DNA of 48,923 bases, taken from positions 1 to 48,923 of the forward strand of contig JAAELC010000243.1 of the NCBI GenBank assembly GCA_024227135.1, written 5' to 3'. This document shows positions 17,032 through 27,318 of the stretch, piece after piece. The stretch's first letter is position 1; each line of letters opens with the position of its first letter. Made by a program: the position numbers and the translations under genes. Source of the stretch: Gammaproteobacteria bacterium (GTDB taxonomy: Bacteria; Pseudomonadota; Gammaproteobacteria; Chromatiales; Chromatiaceae). The notes below the pieces were generated by a model. It was given only the letters and a program-made list of their open reading frames with translations, was not told where the DNA came from and made no database searches.

Positions 17032-17105
17032 TTGGGGTCAGTGTAAAAACAGTGAAAATGACCCTGCTTTGAAATCGAAATATAGAGTTTTTACACTGAC
17101 CCCAA
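17032..17105. repeat. 75-bp palindromic repeat element, copy 2
   Basis: Same inverted ends as copy 1 (TTGGGGTCAGTGTAAAAA and TTTTTACACTGACCCCAA) in the same orientation. The middle is partly diverged (accctgctttgaaatcgaaa against ttcctgctttcaaatagaaa). The two copies bracket the CHASE3 chemoreceptor gene. Confidence 0.85.
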
Positions 17106-17119
17106 ACTGCTGAATAAAC

Positions 17120-17458
17120 TCATTCTTCGATACACCCCATACAACGGGTACTGGTCGGATCTGCCTCCAGTCGTCGCCTGTCGATCGGGTCGCCACAGAC
17201 AAAGCAGCTACCGTAATCCCCGGAATCTATTCGTCGCAGCGCACCTTCAATTTTGGTCAGCCGCTGTTGACAACGCCTGGCCGTTTCCAACGCCATTTGC
17301 TGGGATTGCATGGCATCCATCCGGGAGAGTCTACCCACCCTGGACTGATCCAGCTCCACCGTATCACCGTCCTCCCGGCTCGATTTCTTCGTTTCTTCAA
17401 GCTCTGATCTCAAACACAAAAGCCTGGCCTTGAATTCCTCGATCCCTTCTTTTTCCAT
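17120..17458 (-). CDS. DksA/TraR-family zinc-finger regulator
   Basis: A 112-aa protein of the short DksA/TraR type, which binds RNA polymerase through its secondary channel. An N-terminal coiled coil (EEFKARLLCLRSELEET) carries the conserved DGDTVELDQSRVGRLSRMDAM segment. A C-terminal zinc finger follows: CFVC, 17 residues later CMGC. It is shorter than canonical DksA (about 150 aa), and the tip lacks the classic DxxDxA, so it is better seen as a DksA-like paralogue. Its stop lies 14 bp from the palindromic repeat, so that hairpin may act as its transcription end. Confidence 0.88.
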   Translation of the reverse strand: MEKEGIEEFKARLLCLRSELEETKKSSREDGDTVELDQSRVGRLSRMDAMQSQQMALETARRCQQRLTKIEGALRRIDSGDYGSCFVCGDPIDRRRLEADPTSTRCMGCIEE

Positions 17459-17579
17459 AATCCGATTCCACCCTGTTCAAACTGCCCACATGTCTGGTCT
17501 CCAGTACCGAGGGTGCGCGCCATTGCGGAAAACCTGGCGCCAGGGGGTAAAAACTATCCGACACAGAACCCTTCCCTCT

Positions 17580-18146
17580 TTACAATGACGCTTTCACGCT
17601 CAACTCCAGATGCTTTTCAAGAATCTCCAGAAGCTGCTTAAGGTCCTTTTGCCTTGCCAGCTGTAACACGACCCTGTCATCCGGCTCAGGCCTCAGAATC
17701 AACTGCCAGGGAAAAGCCTGCTGATTGCGCCCTAACCGGCTCAACCGGAGAATTTCGGTGTCCAACGGGGGTTGATAATCGAAACTGACTTCTCTCACCA
17801 ACTTGTCCGCTCTGCGCTCGATGATTCGAATATTGTGCTGAGTGAACAGGTGTTCCCTGGTATAGATCTCCATGAACGAAATCACGGCAAGGGCACCGAT
17901 TCCACCAATGGCGGTTACTATGACCACCGACCAGGGAAGTTGTGTCCCGTTCAGTGAGAATGGTCCGATGGGTGAAAAGAGTAATGCGAAGGCGATAATC
18001 CCAATCATCAGCAAGGCAGCCCCGGGGGCCTGCCGCCGCTGGTCCTGGGTTATCCGCAAACCACCCCCCAGGGTCTCGATACGATACTGGGCGATCCTTG
18101 TTGAATACCCGGCCATGGTTCCAGCTTCAGTCTGCTTTGACCCCAT
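17580..18146 (-). CDS. Two-helix membrane protein, unknown
   Basis: A 188-aa protein from the ATG at 18146, which has GGGAGAG just upstream; the frame extends to 18248 but without a ribosome-binding site. An N-terminal soluble segment precedes two transmembrane helices (ALLMIGIIAFALLFSPIGPF and SVVIVTAIGGIGALAVISF). A soluble C-terminal domain of about 90 residues has alternating strands (VREVSFDYQPP, WQLILRPEPDDRVVLQL) that look PH-like. No family recognised. Monocistronic. Confidence 0.65.
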   Translation of the reverse strand: MGSKQTEAGTMAGYSTRIAQYRIETLGGGLRITQDQRRQAPGAALLMIGIIAFALLFSPIGPFSLNGTQLPWSVVIVTAIGGIGALAVISFMEIYTREHLFTQHNIRIIERRADKLVREVSFDYQPPLDTEILRLSRLGRNQQAFPWQLILRPEPDDRVVLQLARQKDLKQLLEILEKHLELSVKASL

Positions 18147-18256
18147 GCTCTCTCCCGTACCCGCGATGTCATGGAACAACCCGTACCTCAATGCAACAAA
18201 ACGATATCCAGATCGACCACGACGAATAGTGCGCCAATGGAGCCCCATCGGGATTC

Positions 18257-18300
18257 TTAGGGCCGCGGAAACTAATAAGTATCCAGAAATTGCGCTGGAT
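18257..18300. repeat. Partial copy (one end) of the MITE-like element
   Basis: Begins TTAGGGCCGCGGAAA and matches the right 44 bp of the element at 11307-11470 (read on the opposite strand), including the CCAGAAATTGC segment. The other end is not found nearby, so this is a truncated or solo copy. Confidence 0.6.
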
Positions 18301-18321
18301 GAACTGCGCAGCGGTGAATGG

Positions 18322-18340
18322 CTTGAGCAGGATGCTCAAG
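18322..18340. other. Short perfect hairpin
   Basis: cttgagca/tgctcaag around a three-base loop, just beside the solo repeat end. No T-run. Role unknown. Confidence 0.4.
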
Positions 18341-18433
18341 ACCGGTGCCCAAGCGAAGCAGGGACAACCCGCCCGTCAGTGGTGATGCAGACGGGTCGAG
18401 TACTCCACCCCAGAGCCGCTGGCGTGTTCAATT

Positions 18434-18466
18434 CAACGGCCACTGGATACTTAACAGTGGCCGTTG
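18434..18466. terminator. 12-bp-stem hairpin downstream of isocitrate dehydrogenase
   Basis: Perfect inverted repeat caacggccactg / cagtggccgttg (18434-18445 with 18455-18466), 23 bp beyond the icd stop. It lacks a T-run on the minus strand, so it may stabilise the mRNA end rather than terminate by itself. Confidence 0.45.
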
Positions 18467-18488
18467 ATTCACACAGGTAACGGTACCT

Positions 18489-20717
18489 TTACAGCGTCGC
18501 CAGTGCAGCGTTCAGGGTTGTACTCGGACGCATGGCATTGCCGGTTTTCTCATCGTCGGGCTGGTAGTAGCCTCCCATATCAACCGCGCTGCCCTGGGCC
18601 GCCAGTAACTCTTCGAGAATTTTGTCTTCGTTGTCGGTGAGTTGCTTCGCTAGCGGGGCAAAACGTGATTGAAGGGCAGTATCCTTGCTCTGTGCAGCCA
18701 AAGCCTGGGCCCAGTAGAGTGCCAGATAAAAATGGCTCCCCCGGTTATCCAGTTCGTTCACCACCCGGGAGGGTGACTTGCCGCTGTCGAGGAATTTGGC
18801 TGTAGCCCCGCCCAAAGTTTCTGCAAACAGCTTGGCATTCTGATTTCCGGTCACGTTACCAAGATGTACCAGCGACTCCGCAAAGGCCAGAAACTCACCC
18901 AGAGAATCCCAACGCAGGTGCCCTTCCTTGACGAACTGCTGCACGTGTTTGGGAGCCGAACCACCGGCGCCAGTTTCAAACAGACCGCCGCCATTCATCA
19001 ACGGCACGATGGAAAGCATTTTTGCGCTGGTACCCAGTTCCAGGATGGGGAACAGATCGGTCAGGTAGTCACGCAATACGTTACCGGTTGCGGCAATAGT
19101 ATCCTTGCTTGCCCTGACTCTTTCCAGAGAGTATCGGGTAGCATCCGCAGGAGACATGACATGAATTTCCAGGCCGGCGGTATCGTTCTCCGGAAGATAC
19201 TTGTTTAACTTGTCGATGATCTGAGCATCGTGGGCCCTGTCCTTGTCCAGCCAGAAGACCACGGGGTAACCGCTTGCCCTTCCCCGATCGACGGCCAGCT
19301 TCACCCAGTTACGAATGGGTCCGTCCTTGACCTGACACATGCGGAAAACATCCCCCTGCTCAACCGGTTGCTCGAGCAACACGTTCCCGGAACCATCAGT
19401 CACTCGAACCGTTCCCTTACCGGACATTTCGAACGTTTTGTCGTGGGACCCGTACTCCTCGGCTTTCTTCGCCATGAGACCCACATTCTGTACCGTGCCC
19501 ATGGTAGCCGGGTTCAACGCACCGTGCTTGATACAATCCTCCACGGTTGCCTGGTAAACCCCGGCATAGCAGCGATCGGGGATCAGCGCCTTGGTATCGT
19601 GGAGCTTGTTGTCCCAGCCCCACATCTTTCCGGAATCCCGGATCATCGGCGGCATCGATGCGTCGATGATCACATCGCTGGGCACATGCAGGTTGGTGAT
19701 ACCCTTATCGGAATTCACCATGGCAAGATCAGGACGGGTTTTATAACAGGCTTCGATGTCCCCTTCGATCTCAGTACGCTGAGCCTCGGGAAGCTTAGAA
19801 ATCTTCGCGTACAGATCACCCAGACCCAGATTGGGATTGACGCCGAGTTCCTCGAGAACGGCGGAATGCTTCTCAATGGCATCCTTGAAATAGACCGATA
19901 CGGCATGTCCGAAGAAGATCGGATCGGACACTTTCATCATCGTGGCTTTGAGGTGCAGTGAAAAAAGGACACCCTGCTGTTTGGCATCCTGCATCTGCTC
20001 TTCTAAGAATTCCCGCAACGCCCGCCGACTCATGACGGCTGCATCGATGACTTCACCCGCTTCCAGGGCCAGACTGTCTTTCAGTCGGGTGGTGGTTCCA
20101 TCCTCCCCGGCAAACTCGATCGTTACCTGATCTGCCTTTGACAGGGTCGTGGATTTTTCACTGCCCCGGTAGTCGCCGCTCTTCATGGCCGCTACGTGGC
20201 TTTTCGAATCAGAACTCCAGGTGCCCATCCGATGGGGATTTTTCTGGGCGAACTCCTTGACGGCGGCTGCCGCCCGGCGATCGGAGTTTCCTTCACGCAA
20301 CACCGGGTTGACTGCACTTCCCAGAACTTTGGCATAGCGATCCCTAATCGCTTTGTCGGCGTCTGTTTTTGGCTCCTCCGGGTAGTCGGGGATATCGAAC
20401 CCGTGGTCCTGTAACTCTTTGATAGCCGCTTTCAGCTGGGGTATGGAAGCACTGACATTGGGCAGCTTGATAATGTTCGCCTCAGGGGTTTTCGCCAGCT
20501 CACCCAGAAAAGCCAGTTCATCGGGAATCCGCTGTTCCTCCCTGAGATTCTCAGGGAAATTGGCGATAATCCTACCCGCCAGAGAGATGTCCTTGGTATC
20601 CACTGATACACCCGAACCCTTCAGAAAAACCTGGATGATGGGTAACAGCGAATAAGTTGCCAAGGCTGGTGCTTCGTCTACTTTGGTCCACCAGATCTGT
20701 GATGTCTCTGCGGTCAT
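18489..20717 (-). CDS. icd: Monomeric NADP-dependent isocitrate dehydrogenase
   Basis: A 742-aa protein, exactly the length of the monomeric IDH family (IcdII type), unrelated in length to the 420-aa dimeric enzyme. Family signatures include [20 protein letters not shown] at the start, the long repeat-like central region ([21 protein letters not shown]) and [20 protein letters not shown] near residue 590. It interconverts isocitrate and 2-oxoglutarate + CO2 with NADP. GAGGAAAAAAC precedes the ATG. It is 89 bp downstream of pntB on the same strand, so NADP(H) production and use are genetically linked. Together with korAB it could also run in the carboxylating direction. Confidence 0.95.
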   Translation of the reverse strand: MTAETSQIWWTKVDEAPALATYSLLPIIQVFLKGSGVSVDTKDISLAGRIIANFPENLREEQRIPDELAFLGELAKTPEANIIKLPNVSASIPQLKAAIKELQDHGFDIPDYPEEPKTDADKAIRDRYAKVLGSAVNPVLREGNSDRRAAAAVKEFAQKNPHRMGTWSSDSKSHVAAMKSGDYRGSEKSTTLSKADQVTIEFAGEDGTTTRLKDSLALEAGEVIDAAVMSRRALREFLEEQMQDAKQQGVLFSLHLKATMMKVSDPIFFGHAVSVYFKDAIEKHSAVLEELGVNPNLGLGDLYAKISKLPEAQRTEIEGDIEACYKTRPDLAMVNSDKGITNLHVPSDVIIDASMPPMIRDSGKMWGWDNKLHDTKALIPDRCYAGVYQATVEDCIKHGALNPATMGTVQNVGLMAKKAEEYGSHDKTFEMSGKGTVRVTDGSGNVLLEQPVEQGDVFRMCQVKDGPIRNWVKLAVDRGRASGYPVVFWLDKDRAHDAQIIDKLNKYLPENDTAGLEIHVMSPADATRYSLERVRASKDTIAATGNVLRDYLTDLFPILELGTSAKMLSIVPLMNGGGLFETGAGGSAPKHVQQFVKEGHLRWDSLGEFLAFAESLVHLGNVTGNQNAKLFAETLGGATAKFLDSGKSPSRVVNELDNRGSHFYLALYWAQALAAQSKDTALQSRFAPLAKQLTDNEDKILEELLAAQGSAVDMGGYYQPDDEKTGNAMRPSTTLNAALATL

Positions 20718-20806
20718 GTTTTTTCCTCAATCAGAATATGGGGGGGGAATGCCCGGCTGAGTGGCACTCCCCCCGAAAAAGAGTGTTAAGTTGTTATGCC
20801 GGCTCG

Positions 20807-22195
20807 TCAGATAGCGGCCAGAATCGCCTCCACGCTGCTCTTGGCATCTCCAAACAACATACGGGAGTTCTCCTTGAAGAACAGTGGATTCTGCACACCT
20901 GCATAACCGGTTGCCATACTACGCTTCATTACGATGGCCGTCCTCGCCTTCCACACCTCGAGCACCGGCATTCCGGCAATGGGACTGCCGGGATTGTCCT
21001 GGGCATCGGGATTGACGATATCGTTGGCGCCGATTACCAGCACGGCATCAGTATCGGGAAAATCCTCGTTGATTTCGTCCATTTCCATGACGATATCATA
21101 GGGGACCTTAGCCTCCGCCAGCAATACATTCATATGACCTGGCAGGCGACCAGCCACCGGATGAATAGCGAATCTCACTTCGATATTCTGGGCCTGGAGT
21201 TTCTTGGTCATCTCGTAGATCGGGTATTGGGCCTGGGCGACGGCCATGCCGTAACCCGGCACTATGATGACGCGGGACGCATTCTTGAGAATCTCAGCGG
21301 TATCCTCCGCGCTCACAGGTACCACTTCCCCCTGCTCCACATCCGAGACCACCGTGCCACCGGAGGTTCCAAAACCACCGGCAATCACCGCCAGGAACTT
21401 CCGGTTCATGGCGCGGCACATGATGTAACTGAGGATGGCACCCGAACTGCCCACCAGCGCACCGACGACGATCAGCAGGTCGTTGGAAAGCATGAAACCC
21501 GTGGCGGCCGCGGCCCAGCCTGAATAACTGTTTAGCATGGAGACGACAACCGGCATATCGGCGCCACCAATGGCCATCACCATGTGAACGCCGAACAAGA
21601 GCGCAATCGCCGTCATGATCAGCAACGGCACCATGCCGGACCCCAGAGATTCAGCACCCACAAACCCGATACCCAGAAAGATACAGGCCACACCCAACCC
21701 CAGGTTAAACAGATGGCGGCCGGGCAGGGTCAGGGGTTTACTGGTAATGATGCCCCGCAACTTGCCGAAAGCAACGATTGAACCGGTGAAGGTGACCGCC
21801 CCGATCAGCACGCCGAGATAGATTTCGATCGCGTGGATGCTATGTGCGACCCCGGTCAGCTGGTTCGTTGGATCGATGTAGCTGGCGTATCCCACCAGCA
21901 CGGCAGCCAGACCGACGAAACTGTGCAGCATGGCCACAAGTTCCGGCATTTCGGTCATCTCCACCCGTTTGGCCAGATAGGCGCCGATACCGCCACCGAT
22001 CGCCATACAGACAATAAGCGTGGTGTAGCTGGTCACCTGGGCACCCAGCACGGTAGCCACGATAGCTATCAGCATACCCACGATGCCGTAGACATTACCC
22101 CGTCGGGCGCTTTCCTGATTGCTCAGACCACCGAGGGCCAGAATAAATAGAATGCTCGCCGCAATATAGGCGATTGTAATCATGCCTTCATTCAT
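20807..22195 (-). CDS. pntB: Proton-translocating NAD(P) transhydrogenase, beta subunit
   Basis: A 462-aa subunit with eight to nine N-terminal membrane helices (domain II) and a C-terminal NADP(H)-binding domain III. Domain III shows [58 protein letters not shown] and [12 protein letters not shown], all classic PntB motifs. It couples hydride transfer between NADH and NADP+ to proton movement. It starts 13 bp after pntA, with AGGGGC upstream. Confidence 0.97.
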   Translation of the reverse strand: MNEGMITIAYIAASILFILALGGLSNQESARRGNVYGIVGMLIAIVATVLGAQVTSYTTLIVCMAIGGGIGAYLAKRVEMTEMPELVAMLHSFVGLAAVLVGYASYIDPTNQLTGVAHSIHAIEIYLGVLIGAVTFTGSIVAFGKLRGIITSKPLTLPGRHLFNLGLGVACIFLGIGFVGAESLGSGMVPLLIMTAIALLFGVHMVMAIGGADMPVVVSMLNSYSGWAAAATGFMLSNDLLIVVGALVGSSGAILSYIMCRAMNRKFLAVIAGGFGTSGGTVVSDVEQGEVVPVSAEDTAEILKNASRVIIVPGYGMAVAQAQYPIYEMTKKLQAQNIEVRFAIHPVAGRLPGHMNVLLAEAKVPYDIVMEMDEINEDFPDTDAVLVIGANDIVNPDAQDNPGSPIAGMPVLEVWKARTAIVMKRSMATGYAGVQNPLFFKENSRMLFGDAKSSVEAILAAI

Positions 22196-22207
22196 TTTTT
22201 ACAGCCC

Positions 22208-23773
22208 CTATTTCTGAAACATCTTCAGCATGCGCTGGGTGACGAGAAATCCACCGACAATATTCACGGTGGCGATAAGAATGGATATCGCAGCCAGTAT
22301 CACGATCACTGTCGAGGAACTGGATATCTGCAACAGCGCACCAATCACAATGATTCCGGAGATGGCATTGGTCACGCTCATCAACGGTGTATGCAGCGCC
22401 GGGGTGACATTCCAGATCACCATGTAGCCCACAAAGCAGGCCAGAATGAACACGGTGAAATGGGCCAGAAAATCGGGGGGAGCCACACTGCCCACACCCA
22501 GCATCAGTACCCCCGCGATACAGGCAGCAATGAGATTGCCCCAACCTTTCGATTCGGGTTCGGGAGTTTCCTCCACCTTTGGAGCAGCGGTCGCTACCGC
22601 AGCCGGTGCGGCGGAGAGTTTGGGCGGTGGCGGTGGCCAGGTGATTTCGCCCTCTTTTATAACCGTTACGCCACGAGTCACCTCATCTTCCATATCGACA
22701 TTGATCTGACCATCCTTTTCAGGTGTCAGATCATTCAACAGGTGCCGAAGATTTGTACCGTAGAGCTGGCTGGACTGGGTCGGAAGACGGCTGGGCAGAT
22801 CGGTCAATCCGATCAGTGTCACCCCGTGTTTCTCTACAATCTTACCGGGCTCGGTAAGCGCGCAGTTTCCACCCTGCTCGGCGGCGAGATCGACGATGAC
22901 ACTGCCATCCCTCATGGACTCGACCATGCCGGCGGTAATCAGCTCGGGTGCAGGCTTACCGGGAATCAGTGCCGTGGTGATGATGATATCCACTTCCATT
23001 GCCTGGTCGGCAAAGAGTTTCATCTCCGCTTCGATGAATTCCTTACTCATTACCTTGGCATAACCGCCCTCACCGGCGCCGTCCTCATCCTCTTTAAAAT
23101 CGAGCATGAGGAACTCAGCACCCATGCTCTCGACCTGCTCTTTCACCTCCGGACGCGTATCGAATGCCCGAACTACCGCTCCCATGGATCCGGCAGCACC
23201 AATAGCGGCAAGTCCCGCAACCCCCGCGCCGATTACCATGATCTTGGCCGGTGGTACTTTACCGGCCGCGGTAATCTGGCCGGTAAAAAACCTGCCGAAC
23301 TGACTCGCCGCCTCGATCACCGCCCGATAGCCCGCTATGTTGGCCATCGAACTGAGCGCATCGAGTTTCTGAGCACGGGAAATCCGGGGAACGCTGTCCA
23401 TGGCCATGACCGTGACATTGCGTTTGGCCAGTCGCTGCATCAATGCTTCGTTCTGGGCGGGCCAGATATAACTGATGAGGGTACAACCCTCCCGCAGCAA
23501 CTCCGCTTCATCAACTCCCAACCCAGGATGGAGTTCGGGAGCCCGCACCTTCATCAGAATATCGGCACTGGCCCACAACGCTTTCACATCGTCGACCACC
23601 TCGACCCCCACTTCACGGTAGGCATCATCCGAGAAGTGTGCATTTTCTCCGGCGCCGGCCTCCATTGCGATGGTAAAACCCAGCTTACCAATCTGTTCCG
23701 CCGTATTCGGCGTCAAGGCGACCCGGCACTCCTCGGCATGGACCTCCTTTGGAACTCCAATCTTCATGGGCAT
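22208..23773 (-). CDS. pntA: Proton-translocating NAD(P) transhydrogenase, alpha subunit
   Basis: A 521-aa single-chain alpha subunit (E. coli type, about 510 aa). The N-terminal NAD(H)-binding domain I begins [20 protein letters not shown] and contains the nucleotide fold [21 protein letters not shown] proline/alanine-rich linker ([20 protein letters not shown]) leads to four C-terminal membrane helices. GGAGGAG lies five bases before the ATG. First gene of pntA-pntB-icd, divergent from korAB across a 275-bp region, so the two carbon/redox units may be co-regulated. Confidence 0.97.
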   Translation of the reverse strand: MPMKIGVPKEVHAEECRVALTPNTAEQIGKLGFTIAMEAGAGENAHFSDDAYREVGVEVVDDVKALWASADILMKVRAPELHPGLGVDEAELLREGCTLISYIWPAQNEALMQRLAKRNVTVMAMDSVPRISRAQKLDALSSMANIAGYRAVIEAASQFGRFFTGQITAAGKVPPAKIMVIGAGVAGLAAIGAAGSMGAVVRAFDTRPEVKEQVESMGAEFLMLDFKEDEDGAGEGGYAKVMSKEFIEAEMKLFADQAMEVDIIITTALIPGKPAPELITAGMVESMRDGSVIVDLAAEQGGNCALTEPGKIVEKHGVTLIGLTDLPSRLPTQSSQLYGTNLRHLLNDLTPEKDGQINVDMEDEVTRGVTVIKEGEITWPPPPPKLSAAPAAVATAAPKVEETPEPESKGWGNLIAACIAGVLMLGVGSVAPPDFLAHFTVFILACFVGYMVIWNVTPALHTPLMSVTNAISGIIVIGALLQISSSSTVIVILAAISILIATVNIVGGFLVTQRMLKMFQK

Positions 23774-24048
23774 TATTTCTCCTCCACAGGAACTGTGAGC
23801 TGCTGTCTTTTCTTTTGACTTTGAGAGTACTTCCGCCCTTTATCCCCTGGCGAAAGCACGAATGGGTCCCCGATGTATAACCTGTATTACGCGATAAAAC
23901 AACGCTCAAGGTTCGGTTTTATGGGCGCCCTCAAGGAACAGGGCGAATAATAGCCTTGATTTTTTTAATTTTATACCACTAGAATGTTTCGAACTGTTCT
24001 GTCGCTTCCATCAGCCGTCTTTATAACAATGATACAGGGGAGTTTCCA
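23774..24048. promoter_or_regulatory. Divergent promoter region between pntA and korA
   Basis: Contains the promoters for pntAB-icd (left) and korAB (right). A T-rich tract (TTGATTTTTTTAATTTTATA at 23958-23977) about 75 bp before korA is the most promoter-like spot, but I cannot assign -35/-10 boxes with confidence. Confidence 0.4.
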
Positions 24049-25956
24049 ATGATCACACCGACGGAAACGGGCACGAGTAACGTGATTGATGGCGGATTCA
24101 GTCAACCCGTCCAGATCTCCGAGCACATTATCGAAGTAGTCAGCGACTCCGGTGAGGGAGCGCAGAAGTGTGGGCAGACATTTGGATCCATCAGCGGAAA
24201 GATGGGGAACGGGGTCTGGACCGTGGAGATCATTCCCGCTGAAATACAACCTCCCGCACGCTCCCCCGCCGGCGCCAGTGGTATTCGGGTCCGACTCGGC
24301 TCCAGTTACATCACCAACATGGGGAACGAAGCTGACCTGGTGGTCGCTTTCAACGAGCAGGTGCTCTACTCCCGTATCGCCAACGGCGCCTACAAGAAGG
24401 GCACCGTCGTGCTGCTGGAAAACAAGTGGGCAAACGATCCCCAGGTAGAGATCCGGAACGCCTACAGCGCCGCCGTCTCTGAATTCAGAAAGAATGGTCT
24501 GATCGTGCATGAACTGGCCATGGAAGAGGCCTGCCTGAAACTCACCCAGAATCCGCGAAAAGGCAAAAACATGTTTGCCCTGGGTATGCTGGCACGGATC
24601 TACAGCCGGGAGCTGGATAAATGCCTCGCAGAGATCACCCAGACTTTTTCCCGCAAGGGGGAGAAGGTGATCAAATCGAATCAGGAACTGTTCAACGCCG
24701 GTTTCGAGTTTGCCAGTGAAGAGATCGAATACCACTACCGCATCGAGCCCTACACCACAGACCAGTCAAAGCCTGCCATCATTACCAATGGCAACCAGGC
24801 CGTGGGGCTGGGCGTCATGGCAGCCGGCATGGAACTGGTCTCCATGTATCCCATCACCCCGGCGACATCCGCATCTCATTACGTAGCTGAAGTATTTCAG
24901 AACGTGGGCGGATTCGTGCATCAGGCCGAAGACGAGATTGCTGCAATTGGTTTTGCCATCGGCGCTTCCTATGCCGGCAAGACTGCCTGTACCATCACCT
25001 CCGGACCCGGGCTGGCTTTGAAAACCGAAATGATCGGGCTGGCCGTTATGGCGGAAGTACCTTTGGTCATCGTGGATGTTCAAAGAGGCGGGCCGGCAAC
25101 CGGCCTGCCAACCAAGGTCGAGCAGGCAGACCTGTTGAGTGCCCTTTACGGTGCGCCGGGCGATGCCCCGAAGGTGGTCCTCGCCGCGTCCACCATTGAG
25201 GAGTGTCTGCATTTCGTCATACTGTCACGCAAGCTGGCTGAAGCATTTCGCATTCCGGTGATCCTGCTCACCGACGCCAACCTGGCAACCGGGGTACAAC
25301 CCTATCCACGCCCCGAAGTAAAGGAAGAGTGGTTTACCTCCCCGGTAGATCAGTCCGCCTGGGATGAAAATATTCCGGCGTACAATTGGGATGAGGAGAG
25401 CGGGCTCTCGCCGCGACCCATCCCCGGACAACGCAATGGTGAGTACGTACTCACGGGCCTATCCCACACCGAGCGCAGCAAGGTGGCCTACGATTCGGAT
25501 ACCAATCAGGTGACCCACAGGATGCGCAGCCGTAAACTGGCCGCACTGCTCAAGACCCTGAACCCACCCGAAGTCCATGGGGATGACGAAGGTGATCTGC
25601 TGATCGTGGGCTGGGGTTCCACCCTGGGTGCGATCGAGGAGGCAATCGATCAGTTGCGGGAGGAAGGTCAGCGGGTTTCCTCGCTGCATCTGCGCTTTTT
25701 GTCACCCCTGGAGCCGGGGCTGACAGAGATTTTCAGTCGCTTCAAAAAGGTCATGACTGTCGAGATCAACTACAGCGACAATCTGGATGACCCCCTGATT
25801 GACGAAGAGAATCGACGTTACGCCCAACTGGCCATGGTGCTGCGGGCCAAGACCCTGGTGGATGTGGATTGCTGGTCGGTGGTCTACGGCCATCCACTGC
25901 AACCCGGCATGCTCTACCGCGTGATCAGCAAAAATCTGCAGAATCTACAGAACTGA
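24049..25956 (+). CDS. korA: 2-oxoglutarate:ferredoxin oxidoreductase, fused gamma-alpha subunit
   Basis: A 635-aa subunit in which the gamma domain (about 1-200, EVVSDSGEGAQKCGQTFG) is fused to the alpha domain. The alpha domain carries the substrate-loop signature YPITPATS and the pyrophosphate-facing Glu in QAEDEIAAIGFAIGASYAG. With korB it forms the TPP-dependent enzyme linking 2-oxoglutarate, CoA and succinyl-CoA with ferredoxin. The reaction is reversible and is a carboxylating step of the reductive TCA cycle. AGGGGAG sits six bases before the ATG. It lies beside isocitrate dehydrogenase and transhydrogenase and upstream of the Rnf cluster. Exact oxoacid specificity is inferred from fusion architecture and neighbours. 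Confidence 0.92.
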   Translation: MITPTETGTSNVIDGGFSQPVQISEHIIEVVSDSGEGAQKCGQTFGSISGKMGNGVWTVEIIPAEIQPPARSPAGASGIRVRLGSSYITNMGNEADLVVAFNEQVLYSRIANGAYKKGTVVLLENKWANDPQVEIRNAYSAAVSEFRKNGLIVHELAMEEACLKLTQNPRKGKNMFALGMLARIYSRELDKCLAEITQTFSRKGEKVIKSNQELFNAGFEFASEEIEYHYRIEPYTTDQSKPAIITNGNQAVGLGVMAAGMELVSMYPITPATSASHYVAEVFQNVGGFVHQAEDEIAAIGFAIGASYAGKTACTITSGPGLALKTEMIGLAVMAEVPLVIVDVQRGGPATGLPTKVEQADLLSALYGAPGDAPKVVLAASTIEECLHFVILSRKLAEAFRIPVILLTDANLATGVQPYPRPEVKEEWFTSPVDQSAWDENIPAYNWDEESGLSPRPIPGQRNGEYVLTGLSHTERSKVAYDSDTNQVTHRMRSRKLAALLKTLNPPEVHGDDEGDLLIVGWGSTLGAIEEAIDQLREEGQRVSSLHLRFLSPLEPGLTEIFSRFKKVMTVEINYSDNLDDPLIDEENRRYAQLAMVLRAKTLVDVDCWSVVYGHPLQPGMLYRVISKNLQNLQN

Positions 25957-25966
25957 GGAGAACGCC

Positions 25967-26920
25967 ATGTTTGGACTCAAGGCCGACTGGTCACTGGAAG
26001 TATTCGAGCGCTACTTCACGCTCGGTGATTACGCGGGTGGTGAAGCCCGATGGTGTCCGGGGTGTGGCGACCTGGCGGTTCTCAATACCATGCACAGGGT
26101 TCTCAGAGATGCCCAGATGCTCCCGGAGAAATCGGTGGTGGTATCCGGCATCGGCTGTTCCAGCCGCTTGCCCCACTACGTTGGAACTTACGGACTTCAT
26201 GGACTCCATGGTCGCGCCCTGCCCCTGGCCAACGGGGTCAAAGCGCGCCGCCCGGACCTGGATGTCTGGGTAGGTACCGGGGACGGGGACTGTTTTTCAA
26301 TCGGTGCCGGCGCCTGGATTCATTCCATGCGCTACAACATGGACATGGTAGTGCTGATCTTCGACAACGGCATCTACGGGCTGACCAAGAAACAGACCTC
26401 ACCGACCACGCCAACAGGGGCATCTACCAATACCCACCCTGTCGGTGCACCACTGCCCCCGATGAATCCGTTAACGGTCACTCTCGGCATCAGCAACGTC
26501 TCATTCATTGCTCAGGTACCGGACTGGAACCCGCCCCTGTTGTACGAAACCATTAAAGCCGCCCATCAGCACAAGGGCACGGGGTTCGTTCGTATCCTGC
26601 AGCGCTGTCCTGTTTTTTCTCCGGACTTCTGCAAACCCTATCAGGAAAATCCGGAACGTATGCTACTGCTGACCCATGAAGACGGAATACCCATGGATCC
26701 GGGGGTCAAGAGAGTATTCAGCGAACAGCGGGAGCACGATCCTCACGACTGGCTGGCTGCCATGGACGTTGCCCGGGATCTCAGCCGGCCACCGATCGGG
26801 CTGATCTATCTGGACACGGACGCCCCGGTATACAGCGAGCAATCTGCCCACGGGATGGATATAACCGATGGAGAAAAACTGGCCGCCTTGAATGCGGCAC
26901 TCGATCGTTTTGCCGTATAA
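25967..26920 (+). CDS. korB: 2-oxoglutarate:ferredoxin oxidoreductase, beta subunit
   Basis: A 317-aa TPP-binding subunit. The TPP/Mg motif is intact: VGTGDGDCFSIG followed by FDNGIYGLTKKQ. Cysteines in CPGCGDLAV, SGIGCSSRLP and PDFCKPY can bind the single [4Fe-4S] cluster typical of these beta subunits. It starts ten bases after korA with GAGGAG as ribosome-binding site. It makes a useful contrast with the PFOR-like proteins downstream, which have lost this motif. Confidence 0.94.
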   Translation: MFGLKADWSLEVFERYFTLGDYAGGEARWCPGCGDLAVLNTMHRVLRDAQMLPEKSVVVSGIGCSSRLPHYVGTYGLHGLHGRALPLANGVKARRPDLDVWVGTGDGDCFSIGAGAWIHSMRYNMDMVVLIFDNGIYGLTKKQTSPTTPTGASTNTHPVGAPLPPMNPLTVTLGISNVSFIAQVPDWNPPLLYETIKAAHQHKGTGFVRILQRCPVFSPDFCKPYQENPERMLLLTHEDGIPMDPGVKRVFSEQREHDPHDWLAAMDVARDLSRPPIGLIYLDTDAPVYSEQSAHGMDITDGEKLAALNAALDRFAV

Positions 26921-27318
26921 AACGCTTTGACACGGTTTAAGCGCGGTTTAAGCACGGTTTAAAGTGCGGTTATTCGACATACTGCGTGGAATGCCACCCT
27001 GTAACGGCTCAGCGAATAATCATCGCCGGGTCCACCAGGGAAACGCTTCGGTGGCTGACCCGTAGGACAGGAAGCATGATCTGAATACCAGCAGAGGTAA
27101 CTCTGGGGGTACGGACTGAAAAATCCGGTGAATATCACAAGGTGACACTGGGGATGCGGAGCGATTAATCATCCTGAACAATCCGGGGGCACAAGGCGAT
27201 CGTGGCCCGGACTTAAACAGAAGCTTCGAGCAGAAGCCAGGGGACCGACCCCGCCGACTCGACCCGGCGAGGAACACCGGGCTCCGGATCAATACCCAAG
27301 GCCGGGAGGCGTTTAGAA
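26921..27318. other. Intergenic region between korB and the Rnf cluster
   Basis: Starts with a short imperfect triple repeat (cacggtttaa, gcgcggtttaa, gcacggtttaa at about 26931-26961). No terminator is clear, so read-through from korAB into the Rnf cluster is possible; a separate promoter is also possible. No gene seen. GGGAGG about nine bases before 27319 serves the next gene. Confidence 0.45.

Noticed and set aside
19230-19961. Long antisense frame inside icd
   Set aside because: Low-complexity His/Gly-rich translation typical of an antisense shadow; icd is unambiguous.
22391-23818. 475-codon antisense frame over pntA
   Set aside because: No recognisable domain and wholly opposite a canonical pntA gene; arises from codon bias.
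23971-24735. 254-codon antisense frame in korA
   Set aside because: Shadow of a strongly supported gene with intact korA motifs; no ribosome-binding site.
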